Below are positions 1 to 8,479 of a stretch of 64,000 nucleotides of DNA, piece after piece (within the stretch, counting starts at the first letter, position 1; every line of letters starts with the position of its first letter). The stretch comes from Clostridium pasteurianum BC1. GTDB taxonomy: Bacteria > Bacillota > Clostridia > Clostridiales > Clostridiaceae. Under the pieces are notes generated by a model. That model worked only from the letters and a program-made list of their open reading frames with translations, was not told where the DNA came from and did not search any database. The stretch spans positions 1,364,001-1,428,000 of the forward strand of contig NC_021182.1 in NCBI RefSeq assembly GCF_000389635.1. The letters are read 5' to 3'. The position numbers and the translations under genes were made by a program.

Positions 1-1809
1 ATCTACGCAACCATAAAGGGATCTGCAATTAACAATGATGGACATTCTCAGGGAATAACGGCTCCAAGGCCACAAGGACAAGCTAAAGCCGTAGAAAATG
101 CATATAGAAATTCAGGAGTTAATCCTGAGACAGTATCCTATATAGAAACTCATGGAACAGGTACACCTCTGGGAGATCCTATAGAAGTTGAGGGAATGAC
201 AAAGGCCTTCAGGTTATTTACTGATAAAAAAGACTTTTGCGGCATAGGTTCTGTGAAATCTTCCCTAGGTCATATGTTAGCAGCCTCTGGCCTTGTAAGC
301 TTAATTAAAGTAGTGCTTGCCATGAAGAATAAAAAATTGCCTTACACTGTTAATTATGAAGCTCCAAATGCAAATATTAATTTCAAGGAAACACCTTTCT
401 TTGTGGTAGGTGGAGAAACCAGACAGTGGCAGTCGGATGGTAAAAATCCTTTAAGAGCAGGAGTAAATGCCTTTGGCTTTGGTGGAACAAATGCACATAT
501 TGTTCTTGAGGAAGCACCGGTAAGTGAGTACAAGAGGCCAGAAGATAAAAATGTTAATTTCCATCTTCTTCAGCTCACAGGAAGAAATGAAGCTGTAATA
601 AAGGATATTGCAAAAAGACTGAAGCAGCATATAGAAACAAATCCAGAGATAGATCTCTCTTCTATATGTGTTACTATGAATGACAGTCAAAAACAATTAG
701 CACATAAAAGTGCTTTAGTAGCAGAGTCCAAAGAAATTTTGTTGAAATTATTAAGTAATGTTCAACAGGGGAAAGAAGAAGAGGGAATTTATAATGGGAA
801 AGCCAATCCTAATAGAGAAACTACCTGTCACTTATTATTAGATGGCACTCTGTTTATAAGTGAAGCTGAAATTGAAAAATTGAAAAATAGATTTGAAGCT
901 TTTAATAAATGTTATGGTGAATGTGAGAGAGAATTTAAAAACATAGAAATTACAAAAGATATAAATGAAGAAATAAAAGAAAAAATAAAGATATTTTCTA
1001 TTGAATATACCCTAGGCTGTGTTTTTGCAGATTTGCAAATGAACATTGAAAGTATAATTGCAAAGGGAGCTGGAATATTAAGCAGTGCAGTATTAATAGG
1101 AGAGCTTAGTATTAAAGAGGCTATGATTTTAATAGTGAATAATTTTAATTATGAAGATAAATTTAGCACTGATAATGATAATAGAAAGGTATATTTTAAC
1201 TGTGCTGTGGTGACTTCTTTAGGGATATTTAATAATAATGAGGATAAATTTTCATTTATAAAAACCATATTAAGTACAAACAAAGTATATGATAAACTAA
1301 ATAACATTCTAAAAAGAAATGAAGTAATACTATATTTGGGAAGTTACGAATTAATGAAAAAAGAAATTTCTAAGCTAAATATTGGAGAAGTATTTTTACA
1401 ATTAAATATTAAAGCACATACTGAAGACACAGAGAAAGAAATCTTAACCTTACTAGCTAAAATATATACCTTTGGTGCAGCATATAATCCTAGAAATGTT
1501 TACCCAGCATATGTTCCTAAGGCTGCCTTACCAACTTATCCCTTTGAAAATTCCACCTATAAGGTATCCTTCCAGGAAAATCTGGAGCAGTATGATGAAA
1601 TTAATGAAATGGGAAGTAAGAATATTATTACAGAAGAAGATGTAAGGGATGACAAAATCATGAATTATAAAATTGCAATGGAGTCTGCAGATTCTCTAAA
1701 TTTAATGAAAATTATTGACAGCACAGAGCTTAGCAGGAATGAAAAGCAGGAATCTTATGAAAGTCTTAGTGATGATTTTAAGATTAATCAGATATTTGAG
1801 GAACAATAA
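1..1809 (+). CDS. Polyketide synthase, C-terminal part (ketosynthase and degenerate acyltransferase-like region), cut by window edge
   Basis: The reading frame is open from base 1, so the gene begins upstream; 602 codons are visible. The start of the window is the second half of a type I ketosynthase: the catalytic His of HGTGT is at visible residue 51, the Lys/His pair of KSSLGH at 86 and 91, and GFGGTNAH at about 159-166. The active-site Cys lies outside the window. The next ~300 residues are weakly reminiscent of an acyltransferase (around residues 350-380, where GHSxGE is expected, the protein reads AKGAGILSSA), ending with a PxYPF linker motif. I see no carrier-protein Ser motif. This suggests a KS module that takes its extender or carrier from elsewhere (inference). 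Downstream are an acyl-AMP ligase and a phosphopantetheinyl transferase, the usual partners for loading and activating such a synthase. Product unknown. Confidence 0.85.
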   Translation: MYATIKGSAINNDGHSQGITAPRPQGQAKAVENAYRNSGVNPETVSYIETHGTGTPLGDPIEVEGMTKAFRLFTDKKDFCGIGSVKSSLGHMLAASGLVSLIKVVLAMKNKKLPYTVNYEAPNANINFKETPFFVVGGETRQWQSDGKNPLRAGVNAFGFGGTNAHIVLEEAPVSEYKRPEDKNVNFHLLQLTGRNEAVIKDIAKRLKQHIETNPEIDLSSICVTMNDSQKQLAHKSALVAESKEILLKLLSNVQQGKEEEGIYNGKANPNRETTCHLLLDGTLFISEAEIEKLKNRFEAFNKCYGECEREFKNIEITKDINEEIKEKIKIFSIEYTLGCVFADLQMNIESIIAKGAGILSSAVLIGELSIKEAMILIVNNFNYEDKFSTDNDNRKVYFNCAVVTSLGIFNNNEDKFSFIKTILSTNKVYDKLNNILKRNEVILYLGSYELMKKEISKLNIGEVFLQLNIKAHTEDTEKEILTLLAKIYTFGAAYNPRNVYPAYVPKAALPTYPFENSTYKVSFQENLEQYDEINEMGSKNIITEEDVRDDKIMNYKIAMESADSLNLMKIIDSTELSRNEKQESYESLSDDFKINQIFEEQ

Positions 1810-1909
1810 ATCAAAATTTATGTCTATCTTATTTTTGGAGAAATGAGAATATTACAGTGACTAGTTATTTCTTTGATGATGCCTAAATAAAGACTAGAGA
1901 ATACCATAT

Positions 1910-1961
1910 ATCTGAAATAAATAACTGCCGCCAGTGGACTGGATAATTATTTATTTCAGAT
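1910..1961. promoter_or_regulatory. 15-bp inverted repeat before the acyl-AMP ligase gene
   Basis: TCTGAAATAAATAA (1911-1924) is exactly complementary to TTATTTATTTCAGA (1947-1960), with one further pair outside and a 22-nt, comparatively GC-rich spacer. The repeat sits 25 bp before the next start codon in the 167-bp gap after the PKS gene. There is no T-tract, so an operator or an mRNA hairpin is more likely than an intrinsic terminator. Its function is inferred only. Confidence 0.55.
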
Positions 1962-1985
1962 GCATTAAAATGAGGGGTGAAGGGT

Positions 1986-3740
1986 TTGGATAATATACTA
2001 ACTTTAGCTGAAGGATTAATTAAATCGGCCAGTAACAGTAGTGAAAAGGGAATCTTTTTCATAAAAGGAGAAGATAAAGAGGAATTTATTTCTTATAAGC
2101 AGGTATACTTAGGAGCTTTGAAGGTTTTATATAATCTTCAGCTTCAAGGGTTAAAAGCGGGAGATGAACTCATAATTCAAATTAGAGATACAGATAATAA
2201 ACTATTTATACACATATTCTGGGCATGTATATTGGGAAAGATAATACCAGTTCCTGTCAGTGTAACTCATAGAGAAAATGCATCAAAGGTTCTAAAGATA
2301 TTTAGACAATTAAAAAATCCAAAAGCAATTGTAAATGAAAAATGTTTGGAAGACTTAGAAAAATTTATTATAGGAACGAGCTTTTCAGAAAGCTTAGAGA
2401 AGCTGGAGGCAAGTTCAATTCCCATAGATGAAATAACAAAAGATAGGGGAATGGGAAAAGTAGAATTGATAAAGCAGGAGGATATAGCCTTTATACAATT
2501 TTCCTCGGGCTCTACGGGAGATCCTAAAGGAGTAGTTCTCACTCATAAAAATTTATTGACTAATATAGGGGACATTATTGAAGGCTTTAATGGCAGTGAA
2601 AGAGATAGCACTTATAGCTGGATGCCTTTAACTCATGATATGGGAATAATAGGTCTTCATATGCTGCCTTTAGTTTTTAACATTAATCAGTACTTAATGC
2701 CAACTTCATTATTTGTAAAGAATCCTGTACTATGGATAAAGAAAATTAATGAACATAGAGTTACAATTACAGCAGCTTCAAATTTTGGTTTAAGATATTT
2801 TTTAGACAAACTTAAAGATACAGAATATCATGAATGGGATTTAAGCTGTATAAGAAAGGTATTTAATGGAGCTGAACCCATAGCTGTGGATATAATTAAA
2901 GAGTTTTTGTATAAATTAGCTATATACAGATTAAAAAGAGATACCATGTATACCGTGTATGGTATGGCAGATGCCAGTTTAGCTGTGGCTTTTCCTCCTT
3001 CAGATGAGGAATTCTCTTGTATATATGTTAGAAGAGATTCATTAAATGTTGGACAGCCTATTGTGGAATTAAAAAAAGGCGAAGAATCGAATCTTAGTAT
3101 GGAATTGGTAATAGAAGGTTATAGTGTAAAGCACTGCAATATAAGAATAGTTGATGATAATTTAAACATTTTAGAGGAGGGAAGGCTTGGTAATATTGAA
3201 ATTAGCGGGGATAATGTTACAAAAGAATATTATAACAATCCGGAACTTACTAAAAGTATAATCAGTGAAGATGGATGGCTTGCCACTGGCGACTTAGGTT
3301 TTATAAAGGGTGGCAGAATAGTTGTTATAGGAAGATCAAAGGATGTAATACGTATCAATGGAATAACCTATTATCCACATTATATAGAAAAGAAGTGTGA
3401 AGATATAGAGGGAATTTCCACCGGAAGAATAGTCGCCTGCGCACTAGAGGATAAATTAATTGAGAGGGACAGATTGATTATATTTTTGCTCTTCAAAAGG
3501 AGAATGGAAGACTTTATAGATTTTGCAGAGAGAGTAAAAAAATTAATAGGGGAACAGATTAACATAAGTGTAGATGAAGTCATTCCAGTAAAGTCTATTC
3601 CAAAGACTACCAGTGGAAAAGTGCAGAGATTTAAGCTGGTGGAGATGTATAAAAAAGGTGAATTTGAAGAGTCCATTAATAATGTTTCTGAAGTTCTTAG
3701 CAGAAAAGTTATGGATACAATTGCTGCTGCGAAGGAGTAG
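1986..3740 (+). CDS. Fatty-acyl-AMP ligase-like (AMP-dependent synthetase) protein
   Basis: This is an ANL-superfamily adenylating enzyme of about 584 residues that would activate a carboxylic acid as acyl-AMP for transfer to a carrier protein. The P-loop SSGSTGDPKG lies at about residues 173-182, MPLTHDMGIIG is typical of the FAAL branch, and YGMADA, DGWLATGDLG, GRSKDVI and the C-terminal Lys motif PKTTSGKVQR follow in family order. The open frame could begin at a GTG at 1977, but that codon lies inside the ribosome site (GAGGGGTGA, 1972-1980). The TTG at 1986 has correct spacing and is preferred. No carrier domain is fused. Its place between a PKS fragment and an Sfp-type transferase suggests it supplies the starter acyl group. 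FAAL versus acyl-CoA ligase is not settled by eye. Confidence 0.85.
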   Translation: MDNILTLAEGLIKSASNSSEKGIFFIKGEDKEEFISYKQVYLGALKVLYNLQLQGLKAGDELIIQIRDTDNKLFIHIFWACILGKIIPVPVSVTHRENASKVLKIFRQLKNPKAIVNEKCLEDLEKFIIGTSFSESLEKLEASSIPIDEITKDRGMGKVELIKQEDIAFIQFSSGSTGDPKGVVLTHKNLLTNIGDIIEGFNGSERDSTYSWMPLTHDMGIIGLHMLPLVFNINQYLMPTSLFVKNPVLWIKKINEHRVTITAASNFGLRYFLDKLKDTEYHEWDLSCIRKVFNGAEPIAVDIIKEFLYKLAIYRLKRDTMYTVYGMADASLAVAFPPSDEEFSCIYVRRDSLNVGQPIVELKKGEESNLSMELVIEGYSVKHCNIRIVDDNLNILEEGRLGNIEISGDNVTKEYYNNPELTKSIISEDGWLATGDLGFIKGGRIVVIGRSKDVIRINGITYYPHYIEKKCEDIEGISTGRIVACALEDKLIERDRLIIFLLFKRRMEDFIDFAERVKKLIGEQINISVDEVIPVKSIPKTTSGKVQRFKLVEMYKKGEFEESINNVSEVLSRKVMDTIAAAKE

Positions 3741-3944
3741 AATCGGATAAGCTATGTGAAAGTAAATAGTAAGTCAAGGATGTGAGGTCTATTTTCAATT
3801 ACACAAGGAGATAGGTGACTTTGAAGTAATGTATCTCAGGGATTTATGGAGGCAGTAGGATACAAAATATGCCAGCATACTGATTAGTATTTGTTAAATT
3901 GGAAACAATATATTGATAAAAATGTAATTTTAAGGAGAACAAAA

Positions 3945-4655
3945 ATGTTTGAAATATATGCTGTAAATATTAAAGACTTCAAAGATGAAAAAATGCTAGA
4001 CAAGTTCTTTGAATATGTATCTGCTGAAAAGGCACAGAGATTATCAAACTTTAAAATAGCTGAGGATAAAAAAAGAGGTATATTAGGTGAACTGCTGGTA
4101 AGATATTTAATATGTAGTAAACTTAAAATAAAAAATAATGAAATCGAGTTTACTACAAACAGATATGGTAAGCCCTTTCTTAAGGATTATATTGGCTTAG
4201 AATATAATATATCTCACTCAAATGAATTAGTTGTTTGTGCCATAGGGGACTATGAAGTAGGAATAGATGTAGAATATATAAAAAATATAGATTTTGATAC
4301 AGCAAACTATGTTTTTTCACCACAGGAATATGAAGAATACAGTCATATTCCTGTATATAGAAGACTTGATTATTTCTATTCAATTTGGACATTGAAGGAA
4401 AGCCTTATAAAAGCAAAGGGCTTAGGAATGTATATTCCAATGAACTCCTTCACTGTAAATAGGAACTCACCAAAAGATGTATACTGCCTATATGATAATT
4501 CTAAATACTATTTTAAAGAGTACAGTATGGAAGAATATAAATTATCAATTTGTTCTAAATTAAAAGCTTTTCCAGATAATATTCAATTTTATAGTTTTGA
4601 GGAATTTTATAGTCTTTTTCAGTCTGTATTACAATCCAAGGGTGTTAAAGTTTAA
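3945..4655 (+). CDS. 4'-phosphopantetheinyl transferase, Sfp type
   Basis: The enzyme transfers the phosphopantetheine arm of CoA to a Ser of acyl- or peptidyl-carrier proteins. Family signatures in order are GKPFL, EYNISHS, GIDVE (Mg2+-binding Asp and Glu) and WTLKESLIKAKGLG. It is 236 residues long, normal for Sfp. The open frame extends upstream to a TTG at 3891, but AAGGAG at 3932-3937 points to the ATG at 3945. It is third in line after the PKS and ligase genes, with a 204-bp gap (3741-3944) in which I see no gene. Its stop overlaps by 11 bp the end of the convergent histidine kinase gene. It most likely primes the carrier of the same biosynthetic locus. Confidence 0.9.
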   Translation: MFEIYAVNIKDFKDEKMLDKFFEYVSAEKAQRLSNFKIAEDKKRGILGELLVRYLICSKLKIKNNEIEFTTNRYGKPFLKDYIGLEYNISHSNELVVCAIGDYEVGIDVEYIKNIDFDTANYVFSPQEYEEYSHIPVYRRLDYFYSIWTLKESLIKAKGLGMYIPMNSFTVNRNSPKDVYCLYDNSKYYFKEYSMEEYKLSICSKLKAFPDNIQFYSFEEFYSLFQSVLQSKGVKV

Positions 4656-6210
4656 GTATAGGCAAATGCAATGTTATTTTAGTGCCTGAATTAAGTTTAC
4701 TATATACATCTATTGTACCTTTATGGGATAATATAATCCACTTTGCAATGGAGAGGCCAAGACCGGTTCCTCCAGTTTTTTTTGTTCTTGATTTATCTGC
4801 TCTGTAAAATCTATTAAATATATTTGGAAGATCTTCCTTTGAAATACCCATGCCTGTATCTTCAATTGTAATTATTACCTCATTACCCTGAGAAAAAGAA
4901 TTTAATGTTATTGTACCTCCCTCAAGAGTGTATTTTATACTGTTATCTACAAATATTCTTAAAGCTTCCTTAATTAATTTGGCATCAGCATTCACCATTA
5001 GTTTATCGTTCCTCATATTTTTTATTTCATGAGAAGTGTCAATTAATTTTGTTTCTTTTACAAGTTCTTCAATTAATTCATTAATATAAAAGTCTTTTAA
5101 TTCTATTTTCTGAGTTTTTTTATCTCCCCGAGCTAAAAAGAGAAGTTTCTCAATTAAATCCTTCATGTTTTCAGCTTCAGTTTTAATTGACTCTATAGAT
5201 TCTTCAAGAACTGCTTTGTCATCCTTGCCCCATCTTGATAATAGATTCGAATAACCTTGTATTACTGAAATTGGTGTTCTAAGTTCATGGGAAGCGTCTG
5301 AAACAAACTGATTTTGACGTTCATAGGAATCCTGCAGCCCATCTAACATTTTATTAAAGGTTTCAGCTAGCTCTTTTAGTTCATCCTGAGAGCCACTTAC
5401 ATCAAGTCTTGTATTTAGAGCATTTACAGTAATATTTTTTACCGTTTCAGTCATATTTTCCACAGGCCTAAGTAATTTTTTACTGGTCGTAGCTCCAATA
5501 ATTGTTATGGTTATTATAAAGGTTAAATTGATGGCAAATAAAATGAAAAATAGAATCAATAGACTAAGAGATTCTTTATATAAATTATGGCTGATTTGAA
5601 TATAAATATTTTGAGAATTCCATTGAGCTGTATCATTTAAAATCAAATATAAATTATTATTAGTGCTATTGGTTTCATTATTAAAATTTAAAGCATTGCT
5701 TGTATTTTTTGTTACACTGTAAGGTATACTCAATAAATACTTATTATTTAAAGTATAGACATTTTTCATATTGTAATTATTATAAAAAGCTACAGAATTA
5801 TTGTTCTTTTCTGTAGTGTAGATAATCTTTTTCTGTGCATCAAAGATAGTTATATCCATGTTGTCTAAAGAGGAAATTTCAGTAATAATATTTCGGGGTA
5901 TATCTGCTTCATTTTTTATATTTGATGAAACTATTTGAAGATTTTTATACATGATATCTTCTGTGTTTTTTATCATGTATATTGAAAAGCTAACTAATAA
6001 ACTTGTGCTCAATAATAAAAGCAGCAGTGTAAAAATTGCAGCATAGGTAGTGGTTATTTTAAAAGTTATTGAAAAATGAAGTCTTTTAAGTATTGTCTTT
6101 CTCATTTTGTTGAATAATATAATAGTAGTTTTAATTGCTATAACTTGTATTAAAAATATAAATTTTAATGAATTTATAAATATTTTAAAAGCATTTTTTA
6201 TATTAATCAT
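4645..6210 (-). CDS. Two-component sensor histidine kinase (HisKA/HATPase class)
   Basis: This is a membrane sensor of 521 residues. Two transmembrane segments (about residues 55-80 and 215-240) enclose an Asn-rich extracellular domain of about 130 residues. A HAMP linker follows (about 241-293), then the phospho-acceptor His in SHELRTP (His308), the N box, DTGMGIS and GGTGLGLS. The start codon overlaps the stop of the response-regulator gene by 8 bp, so the two are translationally coupled as an RR-HK pair. A longish hydrophobic N-terminal stretch (residues 10-33) may be a third helix, or the true start may be Met36. The stimulus is not evident. Confidence 0.9.
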   Translation of the reverse strand: MINIKNAFKIFINSLKFIFLIQVIAIKTTIILFNKMRKTILKRLHFSITFKITTTYAAIFTLLLLLLSTSLLVSFSIYMIKNTEDIMYKNLQIVSSNIKNEADIPRNIITEISSLDNMDITIFDAQKKIIYTTEKNNNSVAFYNNYNMKNVYTLNNKYLLSIPYSVTKNTSNALNFNNETNSTNNNLYLILNDTAQWNSQNIYIQISHNLYKESLSLLILFFILFAINLTFIITITIIGATTSKKLLRPVENMTETVKNITVNALNTRLDVSGSQDELKELAETFNKMLDGLQDSYERQNQFVSDASHELRTPISVIQGYSNLLSRWGKDDKAVLEESIESIKTEAENMKDLIEKLLFLARGDKKTQKIELKDFYINELIEELVKETKLIDTSHEIKNMRNDKLMVNADAKLIKEALRIFVDNSIKYTLEGGTITLNSFSQGNEVIITIEDTGMGISKEDLPNIFNRFYRADKSRTKKTGGTGLGLSIAKWIILSHKGTIDVYSKLNSGTKITLHLPILKL

Positions 6211-6886
6211 CTTTTAAAACATATCCCACCCCTCTAACGGTATGAATTAATTTTTTATTATACTTATCATCAATTTTACTTCTCAAATATCTTATGTATA
6301 CGTCAACTACATTAGTATCACCAGTATAATCATAACCCCACACTGTTTCAAGGAGCTTTTCTCTGGAAAGTACAATATTTTTATTTTCTAAAAGATATTT
6401 TAATAAATCAAATTCTCTTTTTGTCAAATCCACAGCATTATTATCAAAGGAAACAGTGTATTTTTCTAAATCCAATTTAAGCTTATTGAGACTTAAAACT
6501 TTTGAACTTTCAATTTTAGCTGAACTATTTTTCAAGGCTGCTCTTATTCGTGCAAGTAATTCCTCTATGGCAAAAGGTTTTGTTACATAATCGTTGGCTC
6601 CCATATCAAGACCCATTACTTTATCTATAACTTCATCTTTAGCAGTAAGCATTATTACAGGAACTCCAGTGCTTTGTCTTAATTTTCTAAGCACCTCTAT
6701 GCCATTCATGGAAGGCAGCATTATATCCAGTAATATTAAATCAAATTCTTTTGCCAGAGATTTTTGCAAACCACTTCTTCCATCATGGCATTGTTCAATT
6801 TCATAGCCTTCATATTTTAGCTCTAATTCTAAGAATCTTGCAATTTTTAGCTCATCTTCAATTATAAGAATTTTTTTGCCTGACAT
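6203..6886 (-). CDS. Two-component response regulator, OmpR/PhoB family
   Basis: 227 residues. The receiver domain has acidic residues EDE near the start, phospho-acceptor Asp54 in LLDIMLPSMNG, a Thr in MLTAKD and Lys in TKPF. A winged-helix DNA-binding domain follows (TKREFDLLKYL to YIRYLRSKID and HTVRGVGY). The reading frame runs 48 codons further upstream to 7030, but that extension is simply a translation of the dispersed repeat at 6922-7045. An AAGGAG site directly precedes the ATG at 6886. The gene is coupled to the kinase downstream. A copy of the repeat lies 36 bp before the start, so the promoter lies in or beyond that element. Confidence 0.92.
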   Translation of the reverse strand: MSGKKILIIEDELKIARFLELELKYEGYEIEQCHDGRSGLQKSLAKEFDLILLDIMLPSMNGIEVLRKLRQSTGVPVIMLTAKDEVIDKVMGLDMGANDYVTKPFAIEELLARIRAALKNSSAKIESSKVLSLNKLKLDLEKYTVSFDNNAVDLTKREFDLLKYLLENKNIVLSREKLLETVWGYDYTGDTNVVDVYIRYLRSKIDDKYNKKLIHTVRGVGYVLKDD

Positions 6887-6921
6887 AGATACACTCCTTA
6901 TACTAATATATTGATAAATAT

Positions 6922-7045
6922 TAATGAATCTTATTTGGTAGGAGTTTGTATTCCCACCAAGTTTAGATGAATTATCCAGGGACGTGTGGCTGTTATCTCC
7001 ACCTTTAGAAGGGTGGAGTATTACAGCCACTAGTCATCGGATAAA
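6922..7045 (+). repeat. Dispersed structured repeat, copy A (no internal module)
   Basis: This is the first of five related elements in the window. In plus orientation it starts AATGAATCTTA and ends CATCGGATAAA. It folds on paper into a 5' hairpin (arms around TTTGGT and ACCAAG), then a nested stem: outer TTATCC (6972-6977) with GGATAA (7039-7044), middle GTGGCTGT (6986-6993) with ACAGCCAC (7023-7030), inner CTCCACC (6997-7003) with GGTGGAG (7012-7018). Stem sequences differ between copies while pairing is kept. It occupies the upstream region of the OmpR-type regulator, antisense to it. Confidence 0.85.
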
Positions 7046-7210
7046 TTTGTCATTGAGAATTAATGTTTTTAAACATCAATATTTTTATAGTAGATATTAA
7101 AATAATTATATTTTTACAGATTAATTATTTTAGAACTTCATTAGTCTAATTCAATTATACAATAAATAGCTTTAAGGTAATATAGAGAAAATATGTGCTG
7201 TACTAAAATT

Positions 7211-7254
7211 TAACACTATCAAATTATTGAGCTACAATAGATTTGATAGTGTTA
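7211..7254 (-). terminator. Perfect 14-bp hairpin, probable terminator of the DUF4342 gene
   Basis: TAACACTATCAAAT (7211-7224) and ATTTGATAGTGTTA (7241-7254) are exactly complementary around a 16-nt loop. It lies about 110 bp past the stop of the minus-strand DUF4342 gene. The T-tract is weak, so termination is likely but not certain. Confidence 0.55.
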
Positions 7255-7287
7255 TCTTTCAAGTTTACCAAATTTCAGGTTCAACCC

Positions 7288-7353
7288 AAGGGTGTAATTT
7301 ACTCAAGTGATGTTAATTTATTTACCGTAGGGGTGTAATTTGACTCATTAATG
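7288..7353. repeat. Two imperfect 25-bp direct repeats
   Basis: The rest of the 7046-7361 gap holds no gene. It contains two similar 25-bp units, 7288-7312 and 7329-7353, sharing GGGTGTAATTT followed by ACTCA-A-TG, spaced 41 bp apart just beyond the DUF4342 stop codon. They may be a binding-site pair or a decayed repeat. Confidence 0.4.
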
Positions 7354-7361
7354 TCATTAAC

Positions 7362-7826
7362 TTAAACTTGCTTGCTGCTTTGGGAATCAGTATCCTCATT
7401 AAATTTCTTTTTTGCAGTGTCTACCACATTAGATATTTTATCTAGAGTTTCGTTAACTTTTGCAGGTTCTCCATTTTTGCCTTTAAATCTAAATCTGTGA
7501 CCGGTAATTAAAGCAAGTATTAAACCAGGTACAGCAACATAAGGAGCAAATACAGTAATTATTACTACTATAGTTACTGGCAAGCTCAATATTATATTAT
7601 CTTTTTTCTTAATAATAAATTTTGTGGTGTTGCCTTTCTTGATGATCTTTTTAATGATGTTAAAGAAACTGCTGCCTTCATCGCTTTTTACCTTATTTTG
7701 TTTTTCAAGGTATATTAATGCTTCCACTAAATCTCCATTGCACTTTTCCAGTGCTTCCTTTGCCTCTTCATAACTTACATTAGCTCTTTTTCTCAATTCA
7801 TCAATCAACTCTACTTTAACTGACAT
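7362..7826 (-). CDS. UBA/TS-N-like domain protein with DUF4342 region
   Basis: 154 residues. The N-terminal ~45 residues form a UBA/TS-N-like three-helix module (VELIDELRKRANVSYEEAKE, then CNGDLVEALIYLEKQ), as in EF-Ts N-termini. A basic linker follows, then a region with two hydrophobic segments (about 80-115) and a polar tail, matching the DUF4342 layout. It is probably membrane-associated. The function of this family is not established. It is a single gene, divergent from the DUF1284 gene across 230 bp, with a clear AGGGAGG-type ribosome site. Confidence 0.75.
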   Translation of the reverse strand: MSVKVELIDELRKRANVSYEEAKEALEKCNGDLVEALIYLEKQNKVKSDEGSSFFNIIKKIIKKGNTTKFIIKKKDNIILSLPVTIVVIITVFAPYVAVPGLILALITGHRFRFKGKNGEPAKVNETLDKISNVVDTAKKKFNEDTDSQSSKQV

Positions 7827-8056
7827 TTTAATTCCTCCCTTAATTTTAGCATTTCCTAATAAATAACCAGTTCGTACACTGAAATATTTTCTAGCTTTAA
7901 CTTGTTATTTTTCGTATGCTTAATCTATACTTTTATTATAGAAAGGGAAGATTAGAGAAGAATTAATGAAAGATTAGAATTTCATTAGAAATCTATATAC
8001 TTATTATTCCAATTATCTAAATTACAGTGTAAAATGAATGGTGAAGAGGAGAATTT

Positions 8057-8455
8057 ATGGATAAAAAGATATTAAGTATAAGAGCGCATCATTTTCTATG
8101 TATTCAGGGGTTTCAAGGCTATGGTTACAGTGAGGATTTTGTTCGTAATATGACTGGAATAATAAAATATATAAGAGAAAATTCAGATTGTAAAATAAAT
8201 TTGATTAGTAGCTGCGATGATATTTGCAGTGCTTGCAGTAATAATAAGGAGCAATATTGCTGCAATAAGGAAGTTGATAACATGGATAATGCAGTGCTTA
8301 TTAAATTAGGACTTAAAGAAGGCTGTACAATAAATGCGGCGGATGTAATTAAACTGGTAAATAGAAAATTAAAAACTGAAGAAGATATAAAAGATATATG
8401 TGGAAATTGCAGATGGACAGAAAAGTGTTTATGGCGTCTAACACATATTCTCTAA
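8057..8455 (+). CDS. DUF1284 protein, Cys-rich
   Basis: 132 residues. The N-terminus SIRAHHFLCIQGFQGYGYS is the hallmark of DUF1284. About ten Cys are spread in pairs (CDDICSAC, CCNKE, CGNCRWTEKC), which suggests metal or Fe-S binding (family annotation and inference). It starts 15 nt after a GAAGAGGAG ribosome site and ends 24 bp before the sensor kinase gene, so it probably shares a transcript with the downstream NarL-type system. Confidence 0.8.
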   Translation: MDKKILSIRAHHFLCIQGFQGYGYSEDFVRNMTGIIKYIRENSDCKINLISSCDDICSACSNNKEQYCCNKEVDNMDNAVLIKLGLKEGCTINAADVIKLVNRKLKTEEDIKDICGNCRWTEKCLWRLTHIL

Positions 8456-8479
8456 AAAATTAAGGAGCTTATAATTTTA

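Noticed and set aside
3741-3944. Possible decayed gene between the ligase and PPTase genes
   Set aside because: Short peptide-like stretches appear in different frames but none matches a recognisable family or has continuous coding character.
6887-7030. 48-codon N-terminal extension of the OmpR-type regulator
   Set aside because: It is a translation of repeat copy A, and AAGGAG plus a normal receiver-domain start support the ATG at 6886.
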